From: Vibrio sp. 05-20-BW147
GTDB taxonomy: Bacteria > Pseudomonadota > Gammaproteobacteria > Enterobacterales > Vibrionaceae
DNA: 64,000 nt
Assembly (NCBI RefSeq): GCF_013369385.1
Contig: NZ_SZTO01000002.1
Span: 62,001-126,000 of the forward strand
Direction: 5' to 3'
The position numbers and the translations under genes were made by a program. Shown one piece after another: positions 30,004 through 40,245 of the stretch; positions within the stretch are counted from its first letter, which is position 1; each line of letters begins with the position of its first letter. Under the pieces are notes generated by a model. That model saw only the letters and a program-made list of their open reading frames with translations, made no database searches and had not been told where the DNA came from.

Positions 30004-30927
30004 ATGAGCAAGTTTGCTATCGTATTTCCAGGTCAAGGTTCTCAAGCAGTTGGTATGCTGGCAGAACTTGGCGAACAGTATGAAATCGTTAAACAAACAT
30101 TTGCACAAGCGTCAGAAGCGCTTGGCTACGATTTATGGGCACTGGTACAAAACGGTCCTGCGGAAGATTTGAATCAGACGTTCCGTACCCAACCTGCATT
30201 GCTGGCTTCGTCGGTAGCGCTCTGGCGTGTGTGGCAAGAGTTAGGTCTTGCTCAGCCAGAAAACCTGGCAGGCCATAGCTTGGGTGAATACTCAGCATTA
30301 GTGTGTGCAGGCGTGATTGATTTTCAAGAAGCGATCAAACTTGTCGAGCTTCGTGGTCAACTTATGCAAGAAGCGGTACCAGCAGGGACTGGCGCGATGT
30401 ACGCAATCATCGGTCTAGATGATGAAGCGATTGCCAAAGCTTGTGAAGAAGCTGCGCAAGGCGACGTGGTCTCTCCAGTGAACTTTAACTCGCCTGGCCA
30501 AGTGGTGATTGCAGGTAGCAAAGACGCAGTAGAGCGTGCGGGCGCACTGTGTAAGGAAGCGGGCGCTAAACGTGCTCTTCCTCTTCCAGTTTCTGTGCCT
30601 TCACACTGTGCACTAATGAAACCAGCAGCGGAGAAACTCGCGGTTGCACTGGAATCTATCGAATTCAAAGCCCCACAGCTACCAGTGATCAATAACGTGG
30701 ATGTGGTTGCAGAAACCGATCCAGCGAAAATCAAAGATGCCTTAGTTCGTCAACTGTACAGCCCAGTTCGTTGGACTGAAAGTGTGGAACTAATGAGTGC
30801 ACAGGGTGTCGAAAAATTGCTTGAAATGGGCCCTGGTAAAGTATTGACAGGTTTGACAAAACGTATTGTCAAATCACTAGACGCAGCGGCAGTAAACGAT
30901 GTTGCATCGCTTGACGCTGTAAAGTAA
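30004..30927 (+). CDS. fabD: Malonyl-CoA:ACP transacylase
   Basis: 307 residues. It loads malonyl groups onto ACP. FPGQGSQ is at the N-terminus, the active Ser92 is in GHSLGEYS, and a conserved His is found in VPSHCALM. A Shine-Dalgarno (TTAAGGAAA) is upstream, and fabG follows after 12 bases. Confidence 0.97.
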   Translation: MSKFAIVFPGQGSQAVGMLAELGEQYEIVKQTFAQASEALGYDLWALVQNGPAEDLNQTFRTQPALLASSVALWRVWQELGLAQPENLAGHSLGEYSALVCAGVIDFQEAIKLVELRGQLMQEAVPAGTGAMYAIIGLDDEAIAKACEEAAQGDVVSPVNFNSPGQVVIAGSKDAVERAGALCKEAGAKRALPLPVSVPSHCALMKPAAEKLAVALESIEFKAPQLPVINNVDVVAETDPAKIKDALVRQLYSPVRWTESVELMSAQGVEKLLEMGPGKVLTGLTKRIVKSLDAAAVNDVASLDAVK

Positions 30928-30939
30928 TAGGGAATAAAA

Positions 30940-31686
30940 ATGACTGACTTATTAAACCTAAGCGGTAAAGTTGCGTTAGTAACGGGCGCGAGCCGTGGTA
31001 TCGGTCGTGCAATCGCAGAAACTCTGGTTGCACGCGGCGCGACAGTAATTGGTACCGCGACTTCAGAAAACGGGGCAACGGCAATTTCAGAATACCTAGG
31101 CGAAAATGGCAAAGGCTTTGCTCTGAATGTGACGGATGCTGAATCGGTTGAAAGCGTACTAAAAGCAATTAATGATGAGTTTGGCGCTGTCGATATCTTG
31201 ATTAATAACGCAGGTATCACACGCGATAATCTGCTTATGCGTATGAAAGACGACGAGTGGAACGACATTATGGACACTAACCTAACGTCTATTTTCCGTC
31301 TTTCTAAAGCAGTGATGCGTGGCATGATGAAAAAACGTGATGGCCGCATCATTAACGTTGGTTCGGTTGTTGGCACAATGGGTAACGCAGGCCAAGCCAA
31401 CTACGCGGCGGCGAAAGCGGGTGTTATTGGTTTCACAAAATCATTGGCTCGTGAAGTTGCATCTCGTGGTGTAACGGTCAATACTGTAGCGCCAGGTTTC
31501 ATTGAGACGGATATGACTCGTGCTCTAAATGATGAGCAACGTGCCACCACTTTGGCGAATGTTCCAGCAGGTCGTCTTGGTGATCCTCGTGAAATTGCGG
31601 AAGCTGTGGTATTTTTGGCGTCGCCAGCTGCTGCTTACATCACTGGCGAAACACTGCACGTCAACGGCGGAATGTATATGGTCTAA
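30940..31686 (+). CDS. fabG: 3-oxoacyl-ACP reductase
   Basis: 248 residues of the short-chain dehydrogenase family. It reduces 3-oxoacyl-ACP with NADPH. TGASRGIG is the Rossmann motif, and the catalytic Tyr155 and Lys159 lie in YAAAK, with a preceding Ser in GSVVG. It ends with the GGMYMV tail typical of FabG. The Shine-Dalgarno AGGGA is 7 bases from ATG. A 165-base space to acpP holds a separate promoter region. Confidence 0.97.
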   Translation: MTDLLNLSGKVALVTGASRGIGRAIAETLVARGATVIGTATSENGATAISEYLGENGKGFALNVTDAESVESVLKAINDEFGAVDILINNAGITRDNLLMRMKDDEWNDIMDTNLTSIFRLSKAVMRGMMKKRDGRIINVGSVVGTMGNAGQANYAAAKAGVIGFTKSLAREVASRGVTVNTVAPGFIETDMTRALNDEQRATTLANVPAGRLGDPREIAEAVVFLASPAAAYITGETLHVNGGMYMV

Positions 31687-31762
31687 ATTATGTTCACTGT
31701 CTGTGCATGATTTAGGTCAAATATGTAATGAAAATCGGTTAAAATCGCGTAAATTGTGGTTT

Positions 31763-31779
31763 GACCAGAAAAGTTGGTC
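31763..31779. promoter_or_regulatory. Inverted repeat upstream of acpP
   Basis: GACCA-GAAAAGT-TGGTC, 5-bp arms with 7 between, is in the acpP promoter region. A possible promoter is TTGCAA (31780-31785) with TAAACT (31802-31807), 16 bases apart. The half-sites resemble those in FadR-type operators, but in the opposite order and spacing. Significance is uncertain. Confidence 0.3.
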
Positions 31780-31851
31780 TTGCAACTTTTAATAGTTTGA
31801 ATAAACTACGGAAAACATCGCATAAAGCGAACTCTGTAAAGGAAAAGAAAA

Positions 31852-32088
31852 ATGAGCAACCTCGAAGAACGCGTAAAGAAAATCATTGTTGAACAACTAG
31901 GTGTGGATGAGTCTGAAGTTAAAAACGAAGCTTCTTTCGTAGACGACCTAGGCGCTGATTCTCTAGACACCGTTGAACTAGTAATGGCACTAGAAGAAGA
32001 ATTCGACACTGAGATCCCTGACGAAGAAGCGGAAAAGATTACAACTGTTCAAGCTGCGATCGATTACGTAACTGCGAACGCTCAGTAA
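31852..32088 (+). CDS. acpP: Acyl carrier protein
   Basis: 78 residues, highly acidic. The phosphopantetheine attachment Ser37 is in [10 protein letters not shown] strong Shine-Dalgarno (AAAGGAAAAG) and very biased codons fit a highly expressed gene. It carries growing acyl chains for the enzymes encoded around it. The terminator at 32099 limits read-through to fabF. Confidence 0.98.
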   Translation: MSNLEERVKKIIVEQLGVDESEVKNEASFVDDLGADSLDTVELVMALEEEFDTEIPDEEAEKITTVQAAIDYVTANAQ

Positions 32089-32098
32089 TCATCTCCCC

Positions 32099-32130
32099 CA
32101 GGCGGTCACCTAGACCGCCTGTGTTTTTTC
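32099..32130 (+). terminator. Terminator after acpP
   Basis: CAGGCGGTC / GACCGCCTG pairs around ACCTA-type loop sequence, followed by TGTTTTTT. Confidence 0.88.
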
Positions 32131-32179
32131 TAACTTCTTCTATCCTCTCATAGAAATTCAATCCCCGGAGAATTATATC

Positions 32180-33421
32180 GTGTCCAAGCGTCGTGTAGTT
32201 GTCACTGGCATGGGTATGTTGTCACCGGTTGGCAACACCGTAGCAGAATCCTGGAAATCCCTGCTTGAAGGCAAAAGTGGTATCGTCAATATCGAACATT
32301 TCGATGCAACTAACTTCTCTACCCGTTTCGCCGGTTTGGTAAAAGACTTCAACTGCGAAGAATACATGTCTAAAAAAGATGCGCGTAAAATGGATCTCTT
32401 TATCCAGTACGGCATTGCAGCAGGTATTCAGGCTTTAGACGATTCAGGTCTTGAAATTACGGATGAAAACGCACACCGCGTTGGTGTTGCGATCGGCTCT
32501 GGTATCGGCGGTCTAGATCTTATTGAAGCAGGCCACACCGCTTTAGTTGAAAAAGGCCCACGTAAAGTTAGCCCATTCTTCGTTCCTTCAACCATTGTAA
32601 ACATGGTTGCAGGTAATCTATCTATCATGCGTGGTATGCGCGGTCCAAACATCGCGATTTCTACGGCATGTACTACTGGCTTGCATAACATCGGCCATGC
32701 AGCGCGAATGATCGCTTACGGCGATGCTGACGCTATGGTTGCTGGTGGTGCAGAGAAAGCATCCACACCGCTTGGTATGGCTGGCTTTGGTGCGGCGAAA
32801 GCTCTTTCTACTCGTAACGATGAACCACAAAAAGCGTCTCGTCCTTGGGATAAAGATCGCGATGGTTTCGTATTAGGCGATGGTGCTGGCATCATGGTAC
32901 TTGAAGAGTACGAACATGCAAAAGCACGTGGCGCAAAAATTTACGCTGAGCTGGTTGGCTTTGGTATGTCGGGTGATGCTTATCACATGACTTCACCAAG
33001 CGAAGACGGCTCTGGTGGCGCTCTAGCGATGGAAGCGGCAATGCGTGACGCAGGTATTGTTGGTACACAAGTGGGTTATGTGAACGCTCACGGTACATCA
33101 ACACCAGCAGGCGATGTGGCTGAAATTAAAGGCGTAAAACGTGCTCTTGGTGAAGAGGGCGCAAAACAAGTTAAAGTATCTTCAACAAAATCTATGACCG
33201 GCCACCTACTTGGTGCTGCAGGCTCTGTTGAAGCGATCATTACCGTGTTGTCGTTGGTTGATCAGATCGTTCCACCAACCATTAACCTGGATAATCCAGA
33301 AGAAGGTTTGGATATCGATCTTGTTCCACATACTGCGAAGAAAGTGGATATGGAATACGCGATCTGTAACTCATTCGGCTTCGGTGGAACAAACGGCTCA
33401 CTCGTATTTAAGAAAATCTAA
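32180..33421 (+). CDS. fabF: 3-oxoacyl-ACP synthase II
   Basis: 413 residues, same as E. coli FabF. It elongates acyl-ACP, including the temperature-controlled C16:1 to C18:1 step. Cys164 (STACTTG), and the two histidines in NAHGTST and [11 protein letters not shown], form the active site. It starts with GTG at 32180 (encoding [10 protein letters not shown]), preceded by CGGAG. Next gene pabC follows after 85 bases. Confidence 0.97.
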   Translation: MSKRRVVVTGMGMLSPVGNTVAESWKSLLEGKSGIVNIEHFDATNFSTRFAGLVKDFNCEEYMSKKDARKMDLFIQYGIAAGIQALDDSGLEITDENAHRVGVAIGSGIGGLDLIEAGHTALVEKGPRKVSPFFVPSTIVNMVAGNLSIMRGMRGPNIAISTACTTGLHNIGHAARMIAYGDADAMVAGGAEKASTPLGMAGFGAAKALSTRNDEPQKASRPWDKDRDGFVLGDGAGIMVLEEYEHAKARGAKIYAELVGFGMSGDAYHMTSPSEDGSGGALAMEAAMRDAGIVGTQVGYVNAHGTSTPAGDVAEIKGVKRALGEEGAKQVKVSSTKSMTGHLLGAAGSVEAIITVLSLVDQIVPPTINLDNPEEGLDIDLVPHTAKKVDMEYAICNSFGFGGTNGSLVFKKI

Positions 33422-33506
33422 CACTCATTTAGGTTTCTGAAACTTGTATTTAAACGGCTTGATGCTTAGCATTAAGCCGTTTTGTTTTTATTGGGATATA
33501 GATAGC

Positions 33507-34310
33507 ATGTATTGGGTCAATGGCGTTGTAGCAACGGAAGTTTCTCTCTCAGACCGATCATTCCAGTATGGTGATGGCTGCTTTACCACCATGAAAACAT
33601 TGAATGGCCAAATCGAGCATTGGCCATTACATATTGAACGTATGGAAGCGTGCTTACAGGTTCTTTCTATTCCTCTCCCTGATTGGGCATTGGTTGAACA
33701 GTGGCTACACCAGGCTGCGTTACCGGATGCACGAGGTGGGTTGAAATTGCACATTAGCCGCGGAGAAGGCGGTCGCGGTTACAGTCCCAGTGGTGTTGCT
33801 ACGCCAAATGTTACCATCTCGAGTTTTTCCTATCCTGTTCATTATTCCCAATGGCAACAACATGGTGTAGAGCTCGGTGTGTGTCAAACACCACTCGGTA
33901 TCAATCCTATTCTTGCAGGACACAAGCATAATAATCGTCTTGAGCAAGTTCTTTGCAAAGGGGAGCTCGATGCGTTGGGGTACCAAGATGGGGTGACGTT
34001 TAATGTGCAAAACCATGTGATTGAAACTACAATAGCCAATCTTTTTTGGGTTAAGAATGGTGTACTTTTTACTCCCGATCTCACTTTAAGTGGGGTATCT
34101 GGTGTGATGCGTCGCTTGGTGATGGGCGAAGCACAACGTCGTGCGATAGCGTGTCAGGAAATCAAAGCAGACTTGTCCTCTTTATTGGCGGCTGAGGAAG
34201 TATTCATGACCAACTCTTTACTGGGTGTTGCTCCGATCAATCAGATTCTCGAAACCCGTTACCCAATTGGTGCCACAACACGATATTTTCAAGGAATTTT
34301 TAACTCGTGA
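33507..34310 (+). CDS. pabC: Aminodeoxychorismate lyase
   Basis: 267 residues from ATG 33507 (MYWVNG). The frame is open 21 codons further up, but homology to E. coli PabC begins here. This PLP enzyme converts aminodeoxychorismate to p-aminobenzoate for folate. Lys140 in GHKHNNRLEQV is the PLP lysine, and TNSLLGVAP is the C-terminal phosphate-binding part. Its TGA overlaps the mltG GTG start, so the two are coupled. Confidence 0.93.
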   Translation: MYWVNGVVATEVSLSDRSFQYGDGCFTTMKTLNGQIEHWPLHIERMEACLQVLSIPLPDWALVEQWLHQAALPDARGGLKLHISRGEGGRGYSPSGVATPNVTISSFSYPVHYSQWQQHGVELGVCQTPLGINPILAGHKHNNRLEQVLCKGELDALGYQDGVTFNVQNHVIETTIANLFWVKNGVLFTPDLTLSGVSGVMRRLVMGEAQRRAIACQEIKADLSSLLAAEEVFMTNSLLGVAPINQILETRYPIGATTRYFQGIFNS

Positions 34311-35323
34311 TAAAAAAAATAATAGGGCTGCTCTTTGTTGCCGCGTTGATGATAGGCGTTGCTACTTTTTGGGCATATTCACAAACCAAAACCTACGTTA
34401 ACCAACCGCTCAAACTCGAGGGCAGTGAGATCATCACCATTCCTTCAGGAAGTGGTTTTGGCCGCACATTGGCCATACTGACAGAGAAAGGCTGGATTGA
34501 GGAACCCACACCTCTGGCGCGCTTAATTCCAAAACTCTACCCAGAAATTAATCGAATTAAAGCAGGTACTTACCAAATCCAATCAGAGATGTCGCTTTAT
34601 CAAGCGTTGGAAGTGTTCAATCTTGGCAAAGAACATCAATTTACCATCACATTTGTCGAGGGAAGTCGTTTCCAAGAATGGATGGTGCAGATGGCACAAG
34701 ACCCTTATTTGGTTCATGAATTGGCAGGTTTGAGCGAAGCAGAAATGGCCAAGCGACTGGAGATTCCCTATGAAAAGCTTGAAGGCCTTTTTCTTGCGGA
34801 AACCTATCACTATACCTACGGCACCTCTGATGTTGAGTTACTCAAACGTGCACATGAGAAGTTAAATCGAGTGCTGGATAAACATTGGCAGCAGCGTCAA
34901 GATAAGTTGCCGCTAAAAAACAGTTATGAAGCGCTAATTTTAGCTTCCATTATTGAGAAAGAAACCGCGATTGATGAAGAAAGAGAGCGAGTTGCGTCTG
35001 TATTTGTGAACCGCTTAAATAAGCGAATGCGCTTGCAAACGGACCCTACGGTGATCTATGGCATGGGAGAGGCCTACGATGGCAACATTCGCAAGAAAGA
35101 TCTGCGCACGCCAACGCCATACAATACTTACGTGATTAACGGATTGCCACCGACGCCGATTGCGATGGCGGGAGAAGCCTCTATCGCTGCCGCATTAAAT
35201 CCAGAGGACAGCAGCTATCTTTACTTTGTCGCTAGCGGTAAAGGTGGGCATGTGTTCTCAAAAACATTAGCTGAACATAATAGAGCAGTAAGAGCATATC
35301 TGCGGGAATTGAAGAAAAGATGA
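34307..35323 (+). CDS. mltG: Endolytic murein transglycosylase MltG
   Basis: 338 residues starting at GTG 34307. A membrane segment (about 4-24) is followed by a LysM-like region and the YceG domain. The catalytic Glu is at about residue 217 in ASIIEKETA, with [18 protein letters not shown] following. MltG cuts newly made glycan strands near the membrane and sets chain length. It overlaps pabC and tmk by four bases each. Confidence 0.95.
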   Translation: MIKKIIGLLFVAALMIGVATFWAYSQTKTYVNQPLKLEGSEIITIPSGSGFGRTLAILTEKGWIEEPTPLARLIPKLYPEINRIKAGTYQIQSEMSLYQALEVFNLGKEHQFTITFVEGSRFQEWMVQMAQDPYLVHELAGLSEAEMAKRLEIPYEKLEGLFLAETYHYTYGTSDVELLKRAHEKLNRVLDKHWQQRQDKLPLKNSYEALILASIIEKETAIDEERERVASVFVNRLNKRMRLQTDPTVIYGMGEAYDGNIRKKDLRTPTPYNTYVINGLPPTPIAMAGEASIAAALNPEDSSYLYFVASGKGGHVFSKTLAEHNRAVRAYLRELKKR

Positions 35324-35958
35324 AGCAAGCAAAATTTATCGTCATTGAAGGTTTAGAAGGCGCTGGGAAAAGCACGGCAATTCAAACGGTTTTGGACACA
35401 TTACGCCAAGCAGGGATTAATGAGATTGCACAAACGCGCGAACCGGGTGGCACACCTTTGGCGGAAAAGATGCGAGCTCTGGTGAAGGAAGAGCATCCTG
35501 GCGAGCATTTGCACGACATGACGGAGCTGCTACTGCTCTACGCTGCACGAGTTCAGTTAGTTGAGAATGTCATTAAGCCTGCGCTACACGAAGGAAAGTG
35601 GGTGGTGGGTGATCGTCATGATCTCTCTTCCCAAGCGTACCAAGGCGGTGGTCGTCAAATTGATGCAACACTAATGAAAAATCTGCGTGACACTGTATTA
35701 GGAGAGTTTAAGCCAGCCTTTACTCTGTATATGGATATCGATCCTAAAGTGGGCTTGGAGCGAGCGAGAGGGCGTGGAGAGCTCGATCGCATCGAAAAAA
35801 TGGACATCAGCTTTTTCGAAAGAACACGTCAGCGTTATTTGGAGTTAGCGAAGAGCGATGCGTCTATCGTTACGATTAACGCAGAGCAAAGCATTGAGCA
35901 GGTCGCGAACGACATTCGATCTGCGCTCAACCTTTGGCTAGAACAGTTACAGGATTAA
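35320..35958 (+). CDS. tmk: Thymidylate kinase
   Basis: 212 residues. It phosphorylates dTMP to dTDP. The P-loop GLEGAGKST is at 11-19, the [15 protein letters not shown] segment gives the DR motif, and the LID region contains [10 protein letters not shown]. The start overlaps the mltG stop (ATGA). Confidence 0.97.
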   Translation: MKQAKFIVIEGLEGAGKSTAIQTVLDTLRQAGINEIAQTREPGGTPLAEKMRALVKEEHPGEHLHDMTELLLLYAARVQLVENVIKPALHEGKWVVGDRHDLSSQAYQGGGRQIDATLMKNLRDTVLGEFKPAFTLYMDIDPKVGLERARGRGELDRIEKMDISFFERTRQRYLELAKSDASIVTINAEQSIEQVANDIRSALNLWLEQLQD

Positions 35959-35962
35959 GGTT

Positions 35963-36919
35963 TTGACACACTATCCTTGGTTAGCATCGACATGGCAAGG
36001 GCTGCAGTCCGCCATGTCGGCACAGCGGTTACCTGGTGCCATCTTGTTGCAATCTGACGTTGAGCTCGGTGTTGACGAGCTTATCGAAAAGTTTTCGGCG
36101 GCTTTGCTGTGTAAGACTTACCCTGATGAGGGGTGTGGCTTTTGCCATAGTTGCGAGCTGTTAAAGTCGCAAAACCATCCTGATCTTCATTTCATTAGGG
36201 CTGAGAAAGAAGGCAAGGCAATTACGGTTGAGCAGATACGCCAATGTAACCGTCAGGCACAAGAATCCTCTCAAATGGGCGGATATCGTTTGTTTGTTAT
36301 CGAACCTGCGGAGGCGATGAACGAATCGGCTTCCAATGCGTTGTTAAAAACATTGGAAGAGCCGTCTGGTAGCTGCCTATTTATGTTGATTTGCCACGAT
36401 AAGAAAAGGTTGTTGCCCACTATCATCAGCCGTTGTCAACAGTGGAACATAACGCCTCCTGCGGTCTCGGAGTCAATGCAATGGTTGCAGCAACAAGGGG
36501 TCAGCGTGAATGAGTCCTTTCTGAAATTGGCTCATTACTCGCCCGTGACGGCAATGCACATGGCAAAAGAATCAGAGTTTCAACACTATGAAAAACTCGA
36601 AAGACAGTTTGTGGATTTCTTAATTCAGGCGGATTCCGACTACGTGTCACTGTGTCAGACAATTCAAGCCGCGACGTTACGTAATCTCTCGTGGTTGTGG
36701 TTACTGCTTTCTGATGCGCAGAAGGTTCATTTTGGCTTGCAAAATGAAGAAACATTGCAAGGTAGTCAAGCGCTAGGGCAACTGCCTTTGAGCGGATTAC
36801 AAACCTCAATGGTAAAACTCAATCAATTAAATCAACAGTTACATCAGTTTTCGGGTTTAAACGAAGAACTGATGATCATCAACTGGTTAATCGAAACTAG
36901 AGAGGCATTATGTTTGTAG
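35963..36919 (+). CDS. holB: DNA polymerase III subunit delta'
   Basis: 318 residues from TTG 35963 (MTHYPWL, like E. coli MRWYPWL). It is part of the clamp loader. Four zinc cysteines lie in CKTYPDEGCGFCHSC, the ALLKTLEEPS segment and the SRC motif (ISRCQQW) are present, and the P-loop is degenerate as expected for delta'. An AGGA lies upstream of the TTG. It overlaps the next gene by 10 bases. Confidence 0.93.
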   Translation: MTHYPWLASTWQGLQSAMSAQRLPGAILLQSDVELGVDELIEKFSAALLCKTYPDEGCGFCHSCELLKSQNHPDLHFIRAEKEGKAITVEQIRQCNRQAQESSQMGGYRLFVIEPAEAMNESASNALLKTLEEPSGSCLFMLICHDKKRLLPTIISRCQQWNITPPAVSESMQWLQQQGVSVNESFLKLAHYSPVTAMHMAKESEFQHYEKLERQFVDFLIQADSDYVSLCQTIQAATLRNLSWLWLLLSDAQKVHFGLQNEETLQGSQALGQLPLSGLQTSMVKLNQLNQQLHQFSGLNEELMIINWLIETREALCL

Positions 36920-37677
36920 ATTCTCATTGTCACCTAGACAAATTGAATTACGATGATCTGCACATAGATGTTGCTGACGTGATCAACAAAGCCAAGCAGG
37001 TAAATGTGGAGCAATTGCTGTCTGTCGGTGTGACATTGGATTCTTTTCCAAAAATGCTTGAGCTCATTGAGCCTTTTGACAACGTACACGCCTCTTGTGG
37101 AGTGCACCCATTAGACGTGGAAAGTCCCTTTTGCTTCGACAAAATGAAAGCCTATGCCTCGCATTCTAAAGTTGTGGCTATTGGTGAAACGGGTCTTGAT
37201 TATCACTATAAGCCAGAGACGCAAGCCTTGCAGCGTGAACGTTTTGAACAGCAAGTTGCACTCGCGGTTGAGCTGAATAAGCCACTGATTATCCATACGA
37301 GGCAAGCGAGAGAAGATACCTTAGCCATTCTTCGCAATGGGGGGGCAGACAAATGCGGTGGCGTGATTCACTGTTTTACCGAAGATCTTGCTTTTGCTGA
37401 AGCGGCAATGGCACTCGGTTTTTACATCTCTATCTCGGGGATTGTCACGTTCAGACAAGCAACGGAGCTTAAAGAGGTTGTAAAACACATTCCTTTGGAA
37501 CGGTTGTTGATTGAAACGGACTCCCCGTACTTGGCACCTGTACCTCATAGGGGCAAAGAGAATCAACCTGCCTATGTTATCGAAGTTGCTGCATATATCG
37601 CACAGCTTAAAAACATTTCCTTGGCAAGCGTTGGTGAAAAAACCACCCAAAACTTTAAAAATCTTTTTTTGCGATAG
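36910..37677 (+). CDS. TatD-family metal-dependent hydrolase (YcfH)
   Basis: 255 residues. Metal ligands are the HxH in DSHCHLD, the Glu in GETGLDY, and histidines in IHTRQA and HCFTED; the final Asp is in ETDSPYL. The TatD family are DNases or deoxyribonuclease-like hydrolases; E. coli YcfH sits in the same place after holB and its natural substrate is not settled. It overlaps holB by 10 bases and ends at a strong terminator. Confidence 0.93.
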   Translation: MFVDSHCHLDKLNYDDLHIDVADVINKAKQVNVEQLLSVGVTLDSFPKMLELIEPFDNVHASCGVHPLDVESPFCFDKMKAYASHSKVVAIGETGLDYHYKPETQALQRERFEQQVALAVELNKPLIIHTRQAREDTLAILRNGGADKCGGVIHCFTEDLAFAEAAMALGFYISISGIVTFRQATELKEVVKHIPLERLLIETDSPYLAPVPHRGKENQPAYVIEVAAYIAQLKNISLASVGEKTTQNFKNLFLR

Positions 37678-37693
37678 AAAAAGAAATATTGAT

Positions 37694-37728
37694 TAAAAAG
37701 AGAGCAAATGCTCTCTTTTTTTATTTTT
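37694..37728 (+). terminator. Terminator at the end of the fab-ycfH gene run
   Basis: AAAGAGAGC / GCTCTCTTT pairs around AAAT and is followed by T-rich sequence (tttttttattttt). Confidence 0.92.
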
Positions 37729-38120
37729 AACCCCATAAAGTAAATTAATTTTTCTTGTTAACTAAATCTGTTGATTGAAATTGTCGAAATTTAATCAAAT
37801 GTAATTTTGTTACTAAAAATAACATTGCAATCAATTTTATTTACCCATCGAAATTAATAGTGTTATTAAAATAACCCATATAAAACAATGATATATGATC
37901 TGATGTGAGCCTATTGATAGGCTTATTTGTGTGTGATCCGTGACTTGTTTTGAAACTAATTTTCGTAACTCTGTAGAAAGTTTGAGGGGCATCAAGATAT
38001 ATTTAGAGGCAGAAAATATAATGCAACATGTGGTTACATTTTCATTGGGTGCTAACATTTAGGCTACGGGGGTGTGCCGTTAGAACCCAAAATACTTATA
38101 AATTAATCAGGAGCATAAAC
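37729..38120 (+). promoter_or_regulatory. ptsG upstream region
   Basis: 392 bases, AT-rich, without a convincing gene. It includes a perfect hairpin AGCCTAT-TG-ATAGGCT at 37908-37923 with TGTGA half-sites nearby (TGTGAGCC just before, TGTGTGATCC just after) that might be part of CRP sites, though no full site is convincing. It should hold the ptsG promoter and leader, in E. coli a target of CRP, Mlc and SgrS. Confidence 0.5.
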
Positions 38121-39551
38121 ATGTTTAAAAACCTTTTTGCTAACCTGCAAAAAGTGGGTAAGGCGCTGATGCTACCAGTATCAGTTTTACCAGTTGCAGG
38201 TATTCTACTAGGTGTGGGCGCTGCCGACCTTAGCTTCATTCCAGATATCGTATCAAATCTGATGGAGCAGGCGGGTGGTTCTGTATTTGGTCAAATGGCA
38301 CTACTGTTTGCTGTAGGTGTGGCACTTGGCTTTACCAACAATGACGGCGTAGCAGGTCTGGCTGCGATCGTTGGTTACGGCATCATGACAGCAACACTTG
38401 CAGTTATGGCTGGCGTAATGGGCGTTGATAAAATCGACACAGGTGTTCTTGGCGGTATCCTAGTCGGTGGTGTTGCTGCTTGGGCATTCAACCGTTTCTT
38501 CAAGATTCAACTACCAGAGTACCTAGGCTTCTTTGCAGGTAAACGTGCTGTGCCAATCATCACGGGTTTCACCGCTATCGCTCTTGGTATTCTACTATCC
38601 ATCGTATGGCCTCCAATCGGTGGTGCTATTGCTTCTTTCTCTGATTGGGCTGCTCATCAGAACCCACAAGTTGCGTTCGGTATCTACGGTATTGTTGAAC
38701 GTTCTCTTATCCCATTCGGTCTGCACCACGTGTGGAACGTACCATTCTTCTTTGAAGCGGGTAGCTGTGTGAACGCTGCAGGCGAAGCTCAAAATGGTGT
38801 TCTAACGTGTTACCTAGTTGCAGATGAAGCTTCTCGTGCTGCGGGCAATGGCTTCGGTCAGCTAGCCGGTGGTTACATGTTCAAGATGTTTGGTCTACCA
38901 GCAGCAGCGATCGCTATCGCACACTGTGCTAAGCCAGAGAACCGCGCGAAAGTAATGGGTATCATGGCGTCAGCAGCTTTGACTTCATTCCTAACCGGTA
39001 TTACTGAGCCAATTGAATTCTCATTCCTATTCGTTGCTCCTGTTCTATACGGTATCCACGCTCTACTAGCGGGTTCTGCATACGTTGTTGCTAACACTCT
39101 AGGTTTTGTACACGGCACTTCATTCTCTCACGGTCTGATCGACTTCCTAGTTCTATCTGGTAACGCACAGAAGATGGTTCTAATGATTGGTGTTGGTCTA
39201 ATCTACGCAGCTATCTACTACGTAGTATTCCGCTTCGTTATTCAAGCGATGGATCTTAAGACTCCAGGTCGTGAAGATGAAACGGAAGAAGCAACAGCGA
39301 CTTCTGGTTCAGACCTTGCTGGTGAGCTGGTTGCTGCATTCGGCGGTAAAGCAAACATCACAGGTCTAGATGCATGTATCACTCGTCTACGTGTGGCTGT
39401 TGCTGATACAGCAGCGGTAGACCAAGATAAATTGAAAAAGCTAGGTGCAGCCGGTGTTGTTGTCGTTGCTGGTGGTGTTCAAGCTATCTTCGGTACTAAA
39501 TCTGACAACCTAAAAACTGAAATGGATGAGTGGATCCGTAACCACGGTTAA
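38121..39551 (+). CDS. ptsG: PTS glucose-specific EIICB component
   Basis: 476 residues (E. coli 477) from ATG 38121, which has AGGAG. The EIIC membrane domain (1-about 385) transports the sugar and the C-terminal EIIB domain carries phospho-Cys419 ([11 protein letters not shown]). There is no EIIA part, so Crr elsewhere must supply phosphate. Very biased codons suggest high expression. An in-frame ATG at 38028 is ignored because homology starts at [11 protein letters not shown]-acetylglucosamine-type transporters are close relatives, but position after ycfH supports glucose. Confidence 0.93.
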   Translation: MFKNLFANLQKVGKALMLPVSVLPVAGILLGVGAADLSFIPDIVSNLMEQAGGSVFGQMALLFAVGVALGFTNNDGVAGLAAIVGYGIMTATLAVMAGVMGVDKIDTGVLGGILVGGVAAWAFNRFFKIQLPEYLGFFAGKRAVPIITGFTAIALGILLSIVWPPIGGAIASFSDWAAHQNPQVAFGIYGIVERSLIPFGLHHVWNVPFFFEAGSCVNAAGEAQNGVLTCYLVADEASRAAGNGFGQLAGGYMFKMFGLPAAAIAIAHCAKPENRAKVMGIMASAALTSFLTGITEPIEFSFLFVAPVLYGIHALLAGSAYVVANTLGFVHGTSFSHGLIDFLVLSGNAQKMVLMIGVGLIYAAIYYVVFRFVIQAMDLKTPGREDETEEATATSGSDLAGELVAAFGGKANITGLDACITRLRVAVADTAAVDQDKLKKLGAAGVVVVAGGVQAIFGTKSDNLKTEMDEWIRNHG

Positions 39552-39573
39552 TCCCTAACACTCATTGATTGAC

Positions 39574-39598
39574 AAAAGGAGGCTCAGGCCTCCTTTTT
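39574..39598 (+). terminator. Terminator after ptsG
   Basis: AAAAGGAGG / CCTCCTTTTT pairs around a short CTCAGG loop with T5. Confidence 0.9.
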
Positions 39599-39776
39599 GC
39601 CATCCGGCTCAAATCTTCACCACCTCATTTGCAACGAATTATCGTAGGGCTAACCGTTGGCTGACATGGCGATATGGCTATGCGGACAAAATTGCATCAC
39701 TGATATTACAGAGCAACGCAAAACCTGAGCTGTGGCGATGTTTACAGCTTTTGTTTTTTATTAATAGGACGTTTAG

Positions 39777-40178
39777 ATGAAAAAGTGGTTAGTGGCTTCT
39801 CTTTGTTTATTTCCTTTCGCTACTCTAGCTGCAGAACAAAAGACCGACCTTGCGGTCGGTATGGCAGTGGACCAGCAGTTAAGTGTCGTGATTGAATTGA
39901 ATCAGCAATACCGAGGGGTGATTGGTAATGATGGTTTAGCATTTGATTACCTCGCCAAAAAAGGCACGTTTAATCAAGATATCCCTGTGACTTGGTATGT
40001 TGGCATAGGTGGTTGGGCTGAGTGGAATGATGACTTTGGCTTTCGCGTACCGTTGGGACTCAATTGGGATCTCACTCACGGGTGGGACCTGTATGGTCAA
40101 ATACAACCAGAGCTCAGTTTATACAAAGGTGCAGAACTGCAGCTTGGCGGTGCGGTAGGCATTAAATATCAGTTTTAG
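39777..40178 (+). CDS. Small outer-membrane beta-barrel-like protein
   Basis: 133 residues with a clear signal peptide (MKKWLVASLCLFPFATLAA, cut near 19). The mature part alternates hydrophobic and polar residues in strands and ends in aromatic Phe (GIKYQF), the usual outer-membrane barrel end. No named family is recognised. ATG 39777 is preceded by AGGA at 8 bases. It is monocistronic between the ptsG terminator and its own at 40185. At this size only about eight strands are possible. Confidence 0.72.
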   Translation: MKKWLVASLCLFPFATLAAEQKTDLAVGMAVDQQLSVVIELNQQYRGVIGNDGLAFDYLAKKGTFNQDIPVTWYVGIGGWAEWNDDFGFRVPLGLNWDLTHGWDLYGQIQPELSLYKGAELQLGGAVGIKYQF

Positions 40179-40184
40179 AAGACA

Positions 40185-40213
40185 AGAAAACCGGCTTAAG
40201 CCGGTTTTCTTTT
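40185..40213. terminator. Bidirectional terminator between the barrel gene and the NSS operon
   Basis: AGAAAACCGGCTT / AAGCCGGTTTTCT forms a perfect stem with T4 after it; the A-rich left side serves the minus-strand genes. Confidence 0.9.
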
Positions 40214-40245
40214 ATGTGCCGTAGTCTCGAGGAACAAGAGACAAG

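Noticed and set aside
37900..37945. CRP site upstream of ptsG
   Set aside because: TGTGA half-sites are present but no second half at the right spacing matches well, so a full CRP site is not claimed.
39565..39780. 71-codon open frame between ptsG and the barrel gene
   Set aside because: It crosses the ptsG terminator, has no family resemblance and an odd composition; the real gene begins at 39777.
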